From positions 1 through 31,598 of the forward strand of contig JAUCBJ010008020.1 in assembly GCA_032718475.1 (NCBI GenBank): DNA of 31,598 nt, in the 5' to 3' direction. Below are positions 19,336-29,800 of the stretch, piece after piece (the first letter of the stretch is position 1; each line of letters opens with the position of its first letter). The notes below the pieces were generated by a model. It was not told where the DNA came from, searched no databases, and saw only the letters and a list, made by a program, of their open reading frames with translations. Made by a program: the position numbers and the translations under genes. The DNA comes from Nemertoderma westbladi (lineage: Eukaryota; Xenacoelomorpha; Nemertodermatida; Nemertodermatidae).

Positions 19336-22300
19336 ATGGAACCATCAACTATTGAGACCTCTAGCGCTTTGGTAATTACAAAATCTATGTTCGCGAACAT
19401 CTGTTCGGAAAATGAGGCGTTTGTGCGGACGTTTCTCGAAGAATACCTGGACGCTAACTCGAGTTTTCTTGACTCTTATGTTGTTAATAACTGTACGGCT
19501 GCTCATATTACTGAGTGGCTGCATCTTTTACTCTCCTCTGGGTCTAACAACGCCGCCACCACTTCGGCTTTGCCCCACAACCCGACCCAATCACCGGCCA
19601 CTGTCTCAGCTACCGGATACAGGGAGACCAGCACACCCTGCAGTATGCCGCAAAGTTCATTGAGTACATCGGCGTCGACACCTATACAAGACCCGGAATT
19701 CCCATCAATTAAGATTGAACCAGAGAACGAGCTGGAATATAAACCCGACATAGGTGAGGTTGGTAATGGCTTGGAGGAGTTGTTCTTCGATATAGATGTA
19801 CAGTATGGAATTCTTCCAGACACTAACTCCTCGGCCTCCCACACGGCTCAGTCTGTAGGCCATTCCAACACATACAACCTCCGGTCGTGCACTAACTCAA
19901 CAACAATTTCCGATAGCGGTTAGTTACCCTTTACTTGTCAGATTGTGTTTTTTAATCTCTATAAAATTATGAACGTCTGTTTGTTTGTTTGTCATCTAAA
20001 GGCTTTCAAGCGGGTATAGTTAATACTTTTTTTTTCAAGATGTTCACTGAAAAGTTTCTAAACGGTTAGAAAGAATTGAGAAAATCTAAATTTTGTTTAG
20101 GTAACCAAAATAATTTGCCCAATGGCGAATGGAATCAAGAAAGTAACAAGGAGGCCATGCAATACTGTTGTATCACTTGTTTTCTACTATATTTTTCCGT
20201 ATAGTTACATCCTGTAATCTTAAATAGGTACCGGTACCATCGAAATATTTAACTAATTAATTAGACCTACCTGGACCTGCCTATCGATAATACTGTATTT
20301 TATACAGCTTTGGTAAACTAAAGCCATCTATTGGGAAGGACCAATCTATTGGTGATGGTCACAGCAGAACATTTTGAGATAAATGCGTTTATAAAGTTTT
20401 TGTTGTTGAAATTTAAGTAAATGCTTATATTTTTCTAGGGAAATTTGATTCAAATTATGTTCACAATTGTCAATTAATTTTTGTACCTCAGTATCAATCG
20501 TGTATTCTGTTGGCAGATTATAAGTAATTTTATTTTATCATAATTAATTCTTTACCAATAACAGCATATTTAATTCGAAGGACATAAATATAGATAGTAT
20601 AGTATTATAGAGAGAGAGGGGATAGATAGTATAGTATTTATGCCATGCAATTACATTTTTATCAGATTTAGAGTGTCAGGATTCGATTTTGGTGAAGGAA
20701 CAGTGAACTTAACAAAAATTATATATATGGCTAATGTTAAATTCTGATGTATTGTATAATATGTGTTAATATTTGTTTAAATTTCTTATTTTCAATTGTT
20801 AGTTTTAGAAATATTTCTAAACAAGTTTAAAAAATGTAGAATTCACTATATATATATAAATATTTAATATAATAATATATATATAATATAATATAATATA
20901 TATATATATAGATATAAATAACCATACATCTTTATATTAAACACATAAAATAAACACTTTGTGGGAATGGGACACGCGAGACGCGAATCGACTTCTGCTA
21001 TTTTTATACAGTGTGAACTTAATAATTAATAACAGAAATAAGAACCAAAATAATCGATTCCTTTCTTGTATAGTTGACCACCAAGTACTGCTTTACTGTT
21101 TATCCTGATTAGTCTATGTAATAAAAAAATATAAATTCGGTTTGAAAGCCAATAAAGTTTTATGTTCATCAGCCCGCGAGGGCGGGTATTCCAGCTAGTC
21201 ATAAATAAACGTGGGCCTGTCGCGTGTTGCATATATTATGTATTATTTGGAAAGTCTGGAACTGGATTATTAATGGGGAAATTTTTTGAGCTTGTTAAAT
21301 GATCATGGAATGACTCCCACAATGGGTGGTCTACTTATTTTCTGCATTAAACCCTTTCAACACCGTATGTAGAGGGGAAAACGCGTTATACAACCGACGA
21401 GAAGCAGTAGCTTCCTTAGGTAATGGCAAATAGAGCCGGTATTACCTAAAATAGGAAATAGTCTTAGTAGTTAGACCTGTTAACTGCACACCCGGTGCAA
21501 AAATGGAAATATAATATGCATTATTTTGGAAATAATAACATCCAGCCCCGAATAGATCTATTTGTTTATTTATTGTTATAGTACAAAATCCGTTCAAAAA
21601 AATGTTTCAACTTATGAAGTTTTTCCCAATGGGGTCATTCTCTTCAAAAGTGGCCAAAATTGTGCTCAAAATAGGTCGATTTTTTTTCTCTATAATGCTG
21701 TCAGACTATATATCACTATAATCGAAATTTTGCGTGGATTTCGAAAAAACACATGTCCCACCTTAATTCGAATTAGGTAAAACGTTATGGACAAAAAACA
21801 AATGTCACGGGTGTAATGGCAATAATTTACCTAGAATATATTGGTGGGACGAAGGGAGGGAGGGGGGGGGGGGGGGGTATAAATGTCACATGAGTATGCT
21901 GAGTATGAGCTGTAGGCTAATTTATAACTTACACGGGAACTTTACAAATTATTATAAAAATTTTTACATGTAGGAAATATAAAACAGTCATTTGACTGTT
22001 TAATATTTCCTACACAATTAATACTCGTAGGATATCATCATTATCATCCACATCATTCAGGGTGTTGAACGACCCTGGAAAACCTTGAAAAGGCAGGGGA
22101 ATCTTATATCCTGGGAAACCTTGGAAACGAGTAAACGACCCCAGGAATAGCAACAAGAACTGGAATGTTTTCAAAATTTTGAAAAAATTAAAGATTTCCC
22201 GGCAATTAGTGCAAAATTTCCTTTCTCACTTCGCTCGCATTCTCAGCAGGTCGTACAATTATTGACCTCCACCTGGTTGACAAATTACACGAACCAGATC

Positions 22301-23316
22301 CTACTATTTACAGCCCTTAGATCATACATGTTAAACTTACCGGATAACACATTTTATACCCAACCCATTGTACAACATTACTATTTTAAAACAGTATGCG
22401 ATATTAAGTACTTATTGCAATACTTATATAATATTCTGATTCTTCTCCCTTATTGATCCATCAATTACCTTTTCTAGGCGACCAATCACAACCATCCCCT
22501 GATGATTCAGACATGCTCACTTCCGAAGATGACGTACAACCCGAAAGTATGAATAGTTCCTTTGACCAACCGGGTCCCTCTGGGATCCAACCCCAGGATA
22601 TTGTGAAAAGAAGCCGCACCAATGAGAACCCCTTCAGCTGTGATACTTGTGGTAAAGCGTTCCGAAGTAACAGCCACCTAATTAGTCACCAGCGGACCCA
22701 CACAGGTGAGCGTCCACTTGAATGTGGCATCTGCAATAAACGTTTCTCTGAACCCGGCAATCTAACCAGGCACAGACGAACACACAGTGGAGAGAAACCG
22801 TATAACTGCAACGTGTGTGAGAAAAGTTTCTCTCAAATAGGCCACCTAGCTGCGCATAGGCGAATGCACAGTGGGGAAAAACCGTACAACTGCAACCTTT
22901 GTCAGAAAAGGTTCACTCGACTAGATAGCCTAACAAAGCACAAGAGAAGTCATTCCGGAGAGCGTCCGTTTGTGTGCGACACGTGCGAGAAGGAATTTAT
23001 GCAGAGCTGGAGTCTAACGTCCCACAAAAGAATTCACACAGGAGAGCGTCCGTATGTGTGCGAAACGTGCGGGAAAGGATTTATGCAGAGTTGTGGTCTA
23101 ACATCCCACATAAGAATTCACTCAGGAGAGCGTCCCTATGTGTGCGACACGTGCGGGAAGGGATTTAGCGAGAGGGCCAGTTTAAGATCCCACAAACTAA
23201 TTCACTCGGGCGAGTGGCCCTATGTGTGCGACACGTGCGGTAAGAGATTTAGGCAGGGCAGCAAATTAAAAAAACACAAGGGAACACATTCCGAGTCACG
23301 TCCTTTTAGCAGTTAA
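19336..23316 (+). CDS. C2H2 zinc-finger protein, two coding exons (19336-19918, 22478-23316)
   Basis: Predicted nuclear DNA-binding transcription regulator of about 473 residues. Exon 1 starts at an ATG in good context (A at -3, G at +4) and ends at donor G|GTTAGT (19919). Exon 2 follows acceptor TTTTCTAG (ending 22477). The split glycine codon (G + GC) keeps the frame, joining ...ISDS-G-DQSQPSP. Residues ~20-65 form a probable helical domain (NEAFVRTFLEEYLDA ... HITEWLHLL), which I do not recognise as SCAN, BTB, KRAB or ZAD. Residues 70-185 are Ser/Thr-rich with a SUMO-type IKIE site (K126) and an acidic-hydrophobic LEELFFDIDVQ patch. Eight fingers in strict 28-residue register (249-465) have standard TGERP/SGEKP linkers; the Cys and His ligands look intact in all eight. 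Residues at helix positions -1,2,3,6 are SSHS, EGNR, QGHA, RDSK, QWSS, QCGS, EASS and QSKK. The orthologue and target are unknown. Confidence 0.88.
20847..20915. repeat. AT-rich microsatellite
   Basis: An imperfect (AT)n/(TAATA)n run in the intron of the zinc-finger gene. Confidence 0.9.
21969..22014. repeat. Near-perfect hairpin, ~22-bp arms, in the intron
   Basis: TGTAGGAAATATAAAACAGTCA is followed almost at once by its inverse, TTTGACTGTTTAATATTTCCTACA, with one or two mismatches and almost no loop. The tight loop argues against a microRNA precursor and for a minimal foldback or excision remnant. Confidence 0.8.
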
Positions 23317-23429
23317 AGGTTTCTCGCGTTGACATCAGGTAACCCGCCACATGTGTATCCGCAGTAGATATTACATTGGATATTAGGGGTGAAAACTAAA
23401 TTACGAAGGATATATGAGATACCAATATA

Positions 23430-24317
23430 CACCATAACCCTTAATACAACAACCATTTTTAGGGGATCGGAGCCCCCCCCCCCCCCCCCCCTAATTTTTT
23501 TTAAATTTCAATAAAATGCTACGAAATTCTGTATGATGATAGATCGACACCTTTTCTTACTGGTGGCCTGGTCCGATTTTTTAATTTACGAGCTATTTCG
23601 ATACAACAAGCCGTTAAAAATTGTCTGTTTCGCAATATTTAGCCACCTCCGTCGGATTTATTTTCGTCTTTGGAATGAAATCTAGATATCATTAGATCCG
23701 CCTTCATCTGCATATTCCGAATCTGAAAACTGTTTTAAACTTCACCAATAATTTCGGAGATATTATCAAAATACTAAGGTGTAAATTTTGTGACATAAAT
23801 CGCTATAATTCTAATGTTTTTTTTACTCAATTCTAGAATATGAATTATGGGTAATGAAAAAACAAGATGGAGAGTTTTATACGCTCAGCTAAAAAATAAT
23901 TAATATTCTAAAATAAAGACAACAAAACATCAGAATTATAGCGATTTACGTCTCTAAATTTACACATTGGTATTTTGATAATATCTTTACCAAGTTTTGG
24001 TTAAATTTAAAACGGTTTTCAGATTCGGAATCTACAGACGAAGGCGGTTCTAATGATATCTAGATTACATTTCAAAGACGTAAAATAAAGTCTACGGAGG
24101 TGGTTAAACATTGCTAAATAGACATTTTTTAAGGGATTGTTGTATGGAGATAACTGAGAAATTGAAAAATCCGGCCAGGCCACCAGTAAGAAAAGGTGTC
24201 GATCTATCATCATACCAAATTTCGTAGCATTTTATTGAAATTTGAAAAAAATTAGGGGGGGGGGGGGGGCTCCGACCCCCTAACAATGGTTGTTGTATTG
24301 TATTAAAGGTTATGGTG
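23430..24317. mobile_element. 888-bp foldback element with TA flanks
   Basis: It begins CACCATAACC (23430) and ends GGTTATGGTG (24317), with TA on both sides (23428-23429 and 24318-24319). The two halves are near-complete inverse copies over about 420 bases each. Matching landmarks are GGATCGGAGC plus a 19-C run (23473-23491) against a 15-G run plus CTCCGACCCCC (24255-24279), GATAGATCGACACCTTTTC against its inverse, and TCTAGATATCATTAGA against its inverse. No coding capacity. The transcript of such a structure would fold into one long double-stranded stem. It starts 113 bases after the zinc-finger stop codon. Confidence 0.9.
23510..23515 (+). promoter_or_regulatory. First AATAAA after the zinc-finger stop codon
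   Basis: A canonical AATAAA lies 194 bases downstream of the stop, inside the left arm of the foldback element. I see no AATAAA between the stop codon and the element. If used, the gene's polyadenylation signal would be supplied by the transposon. This is an inference from position only. Confidence 0.35.
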
Positions 24318-24619
24318 TACTATGATATGAATATATGAGGTTTGGGGTTACATGCAAGTGGGAGTGTTAGTGTACGACTTATGTGATTACGTACAACAAA
24401 TACCATGATCTCGTCCTAATTGGCTTCCTGGAAAACATGCAACAGCGCAACAGCTCTATAACCAATCGTCAGCTTTGGCGCAACAGCGCAATAACTTAGG
24501 GTTGGTTTATTCATTCTACTCTAATTCCATTGGCTTGTAGATTCTTTTGCATTCTATAACATTCTATTTCTGTAGCCCCGATGGCGCAACACCAACAAAG
24601 CAATGAATAGCCAAAACTA

Positions 24620-24860
24620 CAGTCTGACGGTGTAGTCGGTTAATAGTACCTTTCACAGGGAACTATAACTGTATATTAAACCCGCTGTCTAACTATATAT
24701 ATAATAAAAGCACGTTACTTTCTAAAAGGGATACCGACCTATACCGAGCTATAACAATCCAATGCAGAAGTAAACCGAGCTAAAACCGGCCTATAACAAT
24801 GCAATAAAGAGCTATTACGATCTATACCGTGCTAGTAGAATGCAGGCATAGCCTATATGA
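24620..24860. other. Degenerate short tandem repeats, noncoding
   Basis: Loose repeats of CCGAGCTATAACAATCCAAT and related strings recur three to four times between about 24730 and 24840. There is no coding signal. Confidence 0.5.
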
Positions 24861-25049
24861 ATATTCCTAGCTATTCTGGCGCTTAGAAGGATAATCGAAG
24901 AGTTATCAACAAAGAAAGACGTACATGTACGTCTTGTAACTATCTTTGTTGACTTCTTTAAGGCCTTCGATTCAGTCACCCGACCTACGCGTGGTCGGGA
25001 TCAGCACACAGTCGGACTCGGACAGTACTTGCAGCATGTGGGATTATGA
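24861..25049 (+). pseudogene. Reverse transcriptase motif-A fragment, plus strand
   Basis: The frame opens after a TGA at 24858 and reads LAILALRRIIEELSTKKD, then VTIFVDFFKAFDSVTR, before stopping at 25047. This is the segment of a non-LTR reverse transcriptase around catalytic motif A (the Asp of FVDFFKAFD). The minus-strand copy at 25149-26290 has almost the same string (VIFVDFFKAFDSVSR), so this is a second member of the same or a sister family in the opposite orientation. Only ~125 bases (to about 24985) are recognisable. Confidence 0.8.
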
Positions 25050-25094
25050 GGAAATTATTGTAAAAAATTGCATGAGGAAATTATTGTAGCTAAG

Positions 25095-25118
25095 CTACTA
25101 CTACTACTACTACTACTA
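25095..25118. repeat. (CTA)n microsatellite, probable LINE 3' tail
   Basis: Eight CTA units abut the untranslated end of the minus-strand reverse transcriptase element, reading as (TAG)n on the coding strand. Several LINE clades end in short microsatellites rather than poly-A. Confidence 0.8.
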
Positions 25119-25122
25119 GGAT

Positions 25123-26290
25123 CGGCATGCTGCATTGCAGCTGCATTTTTAAGAATGCTGTGCCGGCTTGTCAACAAAATTGCACCGCCACAACTCCCTA
25201 TCACCCATGACATTTGCTAGATCATCCGCATCTTTAAGGCCAGTGTCCTTTAAGATGCGTCTCAGGAAAGTCATGGGCTGTCCAACATGCTTATTCACTC
25301 CATGAGGCTGCCAAAGTTCAAGATTATGCACTGGCTGGTCCTCACGGCGAAAGCAATGTCCTGCAAAGCGGAGGCGATTTTGTTCTAGTGTCAAGCTTGG
25401 GGGAACCAATGAGACACCTCCAATGTTATATAGTGTCTGGTTGGAGATGTGTGCATTGTACTTGACACAATGAACCCGGCGTAGCATTCTTGTGAATGTG
25501 CCATCCAGAGATTTGGTGTCCTCAGCAGTTAGAGCCCAGCATGGACTCCCGTAGAGGAGTACTGGAACTACTGCTGCTCTAAATAATCGGACCTTAAGTT
25601 TCCTATTCAGGGCTGCCCATGCCTTTCCCTTACGTATTCGAAGGTCCTCACCTGACTTCCGGATCCATGATCCCAGGTAACAGAAGTCGTCCACATGCTC
25701 AAGCATACCATCCTTTGAGCTTATGCTCATCCGATCAGAGACTTGCTGAGGACTTTCAAAGTTAACTGTCAGAATTTTGGTCTTTCTGGAGTTAATAAAA
25801 AGACCAACACTAGAAGCAGCATGTTCTAATGAGCTGAGGAGCCGTTGGGCTCCCTCTAATGATTCTGAGAGTACTCCTAAGTCATCAGCAAAGTCTAGAT
25901 CAGTTAGGTACTTGGCAGGATTTCCTCGACTTCTGGAGCCAGTAGGTGGAGTTATCATCACCCCATCATCATTATGATGATCTAAGGACATGCGTAGAAC
26001 ATAGTCAACCACAATAATGAACAAGAATGGTGCAAGTGTGTCTCCTTGGAGGACGCCCCATAACACTTCAAATGGTTCTGTGTCACCGTCAACAGTAGAC
26101 ACAAATGTTGTCGAACCATCGTATACTGATCTGATTGCTGCAATAATTTCATCAGGAATCCCATATAATGAAAGTATGCTGAACATACGTGACCGAGAGA
26201 CTGAATCAAAGGCCTTGAAGAAGTCAACAAAGATAACAGCCAGATGCCTGTCTTTCTTTTTTGATAAGAATCCGAAAACAATCCATTTCC
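25123..26290 (-). pseudogene. 5'-truncated non-LTR retrotransposon, reverse transcriptase
   Basis: The open frame 26186-25149 (345 residues) extends in frame upstream to about 26290, through KKKDRHLAVIFVDFFKAFDSV (motif A). Then come GVLQGDTLAPFLF (residues 44-56, motif B), DLDFADDLGVL (FADD at 99-102, the motif C catalytic pair), NSRKTKILTVN (motif D region) and a C-terminal region ending ANVMGDRELW...KPAQHS. The frame itself is uninterrupted. The N-terminal endonuclease and the first reverse transcriptase motifs are missing, so it is a dead 5'-truncated copy. Clade is uncertain (RTE- or Nimb/CR1-like by its tail). C-terminal relics of the same family lie at 4028-4385 and 10282-10640. Confidence 0.92.
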
Positions 26291-26299
26291 AGAGATAAA

Positions 26300-27022
26300 A
26301 TCCTGAAGATGGACAGAATTTCGGTTAACACTATTGCTATAGACCCAGGGCGATGTAGGTGATTAATGCAGATTTGCATTAAAGTCTCCCAGGAATGTTA
26401 AGAATGCATGCTGAATGCTACAGTACAGTATCAGATCACTGTACGTAGAGGCCTACGATGGTCCACGTTTGTGTCTACTGCTTCAACGCAGATAACTTTA
26501 CTTTACTTTGTAAAGCACACTTTGCCATTCTTAATACATAAAGTACAGCAACAGGGAGGGGGGGGGGGGGTTCTTTCGAAGCAATAAAAAGGCTGCCAGG
26601 GATAGTCGACGCCAATAACGGAAGCTTACTCCTAAAAATAAAAGTCTAACCGGTTTTATTGACTTTCGTTTATTGTACTGTTGTACTAGGCACATATCTA
26701 CCCATATACTCTGATTGTATACAAATTAATGGCAGAAACAGATTCACCATTATTATTAATTACCGGTCAGCCGGTACCCCTAATAATAGTCCACTGGTAC
26801 AATATAGTGAGAGTGAAAGAATATCAATTATCAGTATTGTGATACTGTACAACACTGTCAGACTGTAGCCGAAGAAATATTTAAAAAATGATGGCTCATA
26901 AGTTTTAGGGCCTAGCAGAAAGCAGAGGGTAGCAAAGCAATCGGCTGAACGGCCTGTCTTCTGGTAGGCCTTGGGGCTGTTAGACTGCATAGCGCATCCG
27001 GTATTTTTTGTTTCTGTTCTGT
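26300..27022. other. Unassigned sequence inside the inverted-repeat cassette
   Basis: No gene is recognised. It contains a 13-G run at 26558-26570 and the near-palindrome TACCGGTCAGCCGGTA at 26761-26776, identical to the right terminus of the pogo-like element at 7097-7112. Confidence 0.5.
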
Positions 27023-27250
27023 GTTTGTTGCGCCATCAGCGCTGCGTAAATAGACTCTTATACGCAACAGAATGTACAAGCAAATGGGATTCGAGTTAAA
27101 TGAATAAACCAATCCTAGGTTGTTGCGCTGTTGCGCCAATAAAGCTGACGATTGGTTATATAGCTGTTGCGTGTTTTCCAGGAAGCCTCCTGAATCAACC
27201 GGGAGCACCAAACTTTATCTCGACCCGCTACACGAACGGAAAAACATAAT

Positions 27251-28544
27251 TGTAACCCAACAACCCTAAGTAACCTTAATAATGGCATGCTGCCATTATT
27301 ATTATCTATTGTTACTATTCCGAACTTTCCATATTATTGACTAAAACACCGTGTTGTACCCAACCATTTCATAATGTATTCTTATATATTTACCCGTGAC
27401 ATTACTTATAAAGTTAATCTTTTCATCACATATTTATGTTATATATTATACTTTCCCTTGGCCTTTCTTACCTATTTAGATAGTTACCATTGGCCTATAT
27501 TTAAATTATATTATTTATCAATATATAAATAATATATTCCATAAATCATGTATTACACTCATTTTTCATTATATCACATATTAAACTGTTCGTTTTTAAA
27601 CTAAACTTTCGTTTTTGCTGTTAAAAATAATGTATCACCATGCGTGCGATCATACTGCTTTCTTACCCCACTGTGTTGTTCAATATCTCCCTTTATGCAC
27701 GGTAGATATAATCTATCATACTTCTAACAAGTTTTCAAATTAATGTTCATTTTCGTGAACTTTATACTGTTGTATTGGTCTCATTATTATATATATATTC
27801 GCTTTATTTGTATACGTTAAAATTTTCTTAAGCACTACCGTTGTTCTACATTTGTTTTCTGTGTATCATAAATCATTATCTGTTTCTTTGTAGTCAATAA
27901 TATAATACATAACATTCATACAAAGTTTGTGTTGTGAACGAAAGTCAATGAGTATGACTCATTAACATTCATATAAGGTAACTTGACTTTGCATAGGTAC
28001 AACGGCCAAAAGTGGGGCCTATTTATAGTTAACTATTGTAGTACATAAAAAGGGGGTTTATCTGTTGGGGCTTTGTTGTACCTCAAGTTCGATTATTGGC
28101 ACCATTCGTTCCTGTTTAGTCAGTACATTGCGATTTTATTATGATTTTTGTGCTCTATGTATGTCTAGATACCCCATCTTATATTGATATAATTTTTGAT
28201 CATTGAAATGATCTATATAAATATATATACCACTAATACCAGGGTTTGTTTCTTTCCTCATGTTTCCTTATTATTGTAATAGTAGATATAAAGTTATATT
28301 CATACATCATCTGTCACCATATGTGCAAGATATTATCCAATGTGTTATGAGATTATCCAATTATTATTCAGTCCAAATCCAATTATTAAGTCATTATCCA
28401 ATGACTTATGAGAGATAATAGACTCATTATTATCAAGTTAACATTATACTATTGTAACTCTGACATTGTGTTATTCGTTATTGAGCATCACGACACTTAC
28501 CACGTTCATCCATATCAAACCCTCGACCGGGAGTCTTCCCTACA
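27251..28544 (+). mobile_element. Possible solo LTR with adjacent primer-binding-like site
   Basis: The region starts TGTAACCCAACAACCC and ends TCTTCCCTACA, so it has TG...CA ends (TGTA/TACA inverted). It is immediately followed by GTTGGCC and TGCTGTCAGGACTGG, which resembles primer-binding sites complementary to a leucine tRNA. The interior is AT-rich and noncoding, with short repeats such as GATTATCCAATTATTATT near 28350. No second LTR or gag/pol frame is visible downstream. It may equally be ordinary AT-rich intergenic DNA. Confidence 0.25.
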
Positions 28545-28822
28545 GTTGGCCCCCTGCTGTCAGGACTGGATAGTGTTAAATTTATACGAAATTGAAACAA
28601 TGACAGTTCCTGATGCATTTCTCCATCTAAAATTACACTCACAATTCGGGCCACTACATGCCTAACTTGTGATAACTCTACCCACTGAACTACCTTATAA
28701 TCCATTAATTGCAACTTTTCCAATTAACAACATACAGTACAGTATATTGCCCATTACAACTCTGCTGGAATTCACGCTGGCTAATCCTTGGATAGTTAAA
28801 GGCTGAAAGGTGTGTTAAACCT

Positions 28823-29800
28823 ATGAAAAATTGAAACATTGTTTCTGCAGAGTGAAAAATTGAAACATTGTTTCTGCAGAGTGAGATATTGAAACATGGT
28901 TTCTGCAGAGTGAGAAATTGAAACATTGTTTCTGCAGAGTGAGACATTGAAATATTGTTTCTGCAGAGTGGAAAATGGAAACATTGTTTCTGCAGAGTGA
29001 GAAATTGAAACTTTATTTCTGCAGAGTGAGAAATGGAAACATTGTTTCTGCAGAGTGAGAAATTGAAACATTGCTTCTGCAGAGTGAGAAATTGAAACAT
29101 TGTTTCTGCAGAGTGAAAATTGAAACATTGTTTCAGCAGAGTGAGAAATTGAAACATTGTTTCTGCAGAGTGAGAAATTGAAACATTGTTTCTGCAGAGT
29201 GAGAAATTGAAACATTGTTTCTGCAGAATGAGAAATTGAAACATTGTTTCTGCAGAGTGAGAAATTGAAACATTGTTTCTGCAGATGAAAAATTGAAACA
29301 TTGTTTCTGCAGAGTGAGATATTGAAACATTGTTTCTGCAAAGTGAAAATCTGCAGAGTGAGAAATTGAAACATTGTTTCTGCAGAGTGAAAAATTGAAA
29401 CATTGTTTCTGCAAAGTGAAAATCTGCAGAGTGATAAATTGAAACATTGTTTCTGCAGAGTGAAAAATTGAAACATTGTGTCTGCAGAGTTAGAAATTGA
29501 AACATTGTTTCTGCAGAGTGAGAAATTGAAACATTGTTTCTGGAGAGTGAGAAATTGAAACATTGTTTCTGCAGAGTAAGAAATTGAAACATTGTTTCTG
29601 CAGAGTGAGAAATTGAAACATTGCTTCTGCAGAGAGAGAAATGGAAACATTGTTTCTGCAGAGTGAGAAATTGAAACATTGTTTCTGCAGAGTAAGAAAT
29701 TGAAACAATGTTTCTGCAGAGTAAGAAATTGAAACATTGTTTCTGCAGAGTAAGAAATTGAAACATTGTTTCTGCACAGTAAGAAATTGAAACAATGTCT
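28823..29800. repeat. 29-bp tandem array, about 33 units
   Basis: The unit is about GAGTGAGAAATTGAAACATTGTTTCTGCA, written here as GAGTGAGAAATT + GAAACATTGTTTC + TGCA. Each unit holds the 13-bp palindrome GAAACATTGTTTC and a PstI-type CTGCAG at the junction. Two units near 29341 and 29412 carry the same extra ~14-base insertion. The last units change GAGTGAG to GAGTAAG. On the minus strand all three frames are stop-free over most of the array, giving 343- and 368-residue open frames that are artefacts. Confidence 0.95.

Larger units (their letters stand above)
19919..22477 (+). other. Intron of the zinc-finger gene
   Basis: A 2.56-kb AT-rich intron bounded by GTTAGT and a pyrimidine tract plus TAG. 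It holds a duplicated AGATAGTATAGTATT near 20590-20640, an AT microsatellite (20847-20915), a 16-G run at 21862-21877 and a hairpin at 21969-22014. I see no additional exon of obvious character, although a short alternative one could be missed. The open frames at 21026-21232 and 21562-21780 look random. Confidence 0.7.
24421..27187. mobile_element. 2.8-kb cassette bounded by ~170-bp inverted repeats
   Basis: The left arm (24421-24598, starting GGCTTCCTGGAAAACA) and right arm (27023-27187, ending TGTTTTCCAGGAAGCC) are inverse copies with moderate divergence. They share AACCAATCGTCAGCTTT, GCGCAACAGCGCAA, GGTTTATTCATT and GATGGCGCAAC. Between them lie reverse transcriptase fragments on both strands, and 26300-27020 is unassigned. 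I find no clear target duplication. It could be a large inverted-repeat transposon that received LINE insertions, or two separate opposed copies of one repeat. Confidence 0.65.

Noticed and set aside
22453-22477. ATG at 22453 as the start of an intronless zinc-finger gene
   Set aside because: The codons before 22478 lie in a typical pyrimidine-rich 3' splice site (TTACCTTTTCTAG). Splicing from 19918 preserves the frame and adds a coherent N-terminal region.
24861-26290. Twin priming as the explanation for the opposed reverse transcriptase pieces
   Set aside because: The inverted piece lies beyond the 3' tail and overlaps in protein sequence with the other piece, whereas twin priming inverts the 5' part at the opposite side.
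28823-29800. CRISPR-like array
   Set aside because: The units are directly contiguous with no unique spacers, and the genome is eukaryotic. It is a satellite array.
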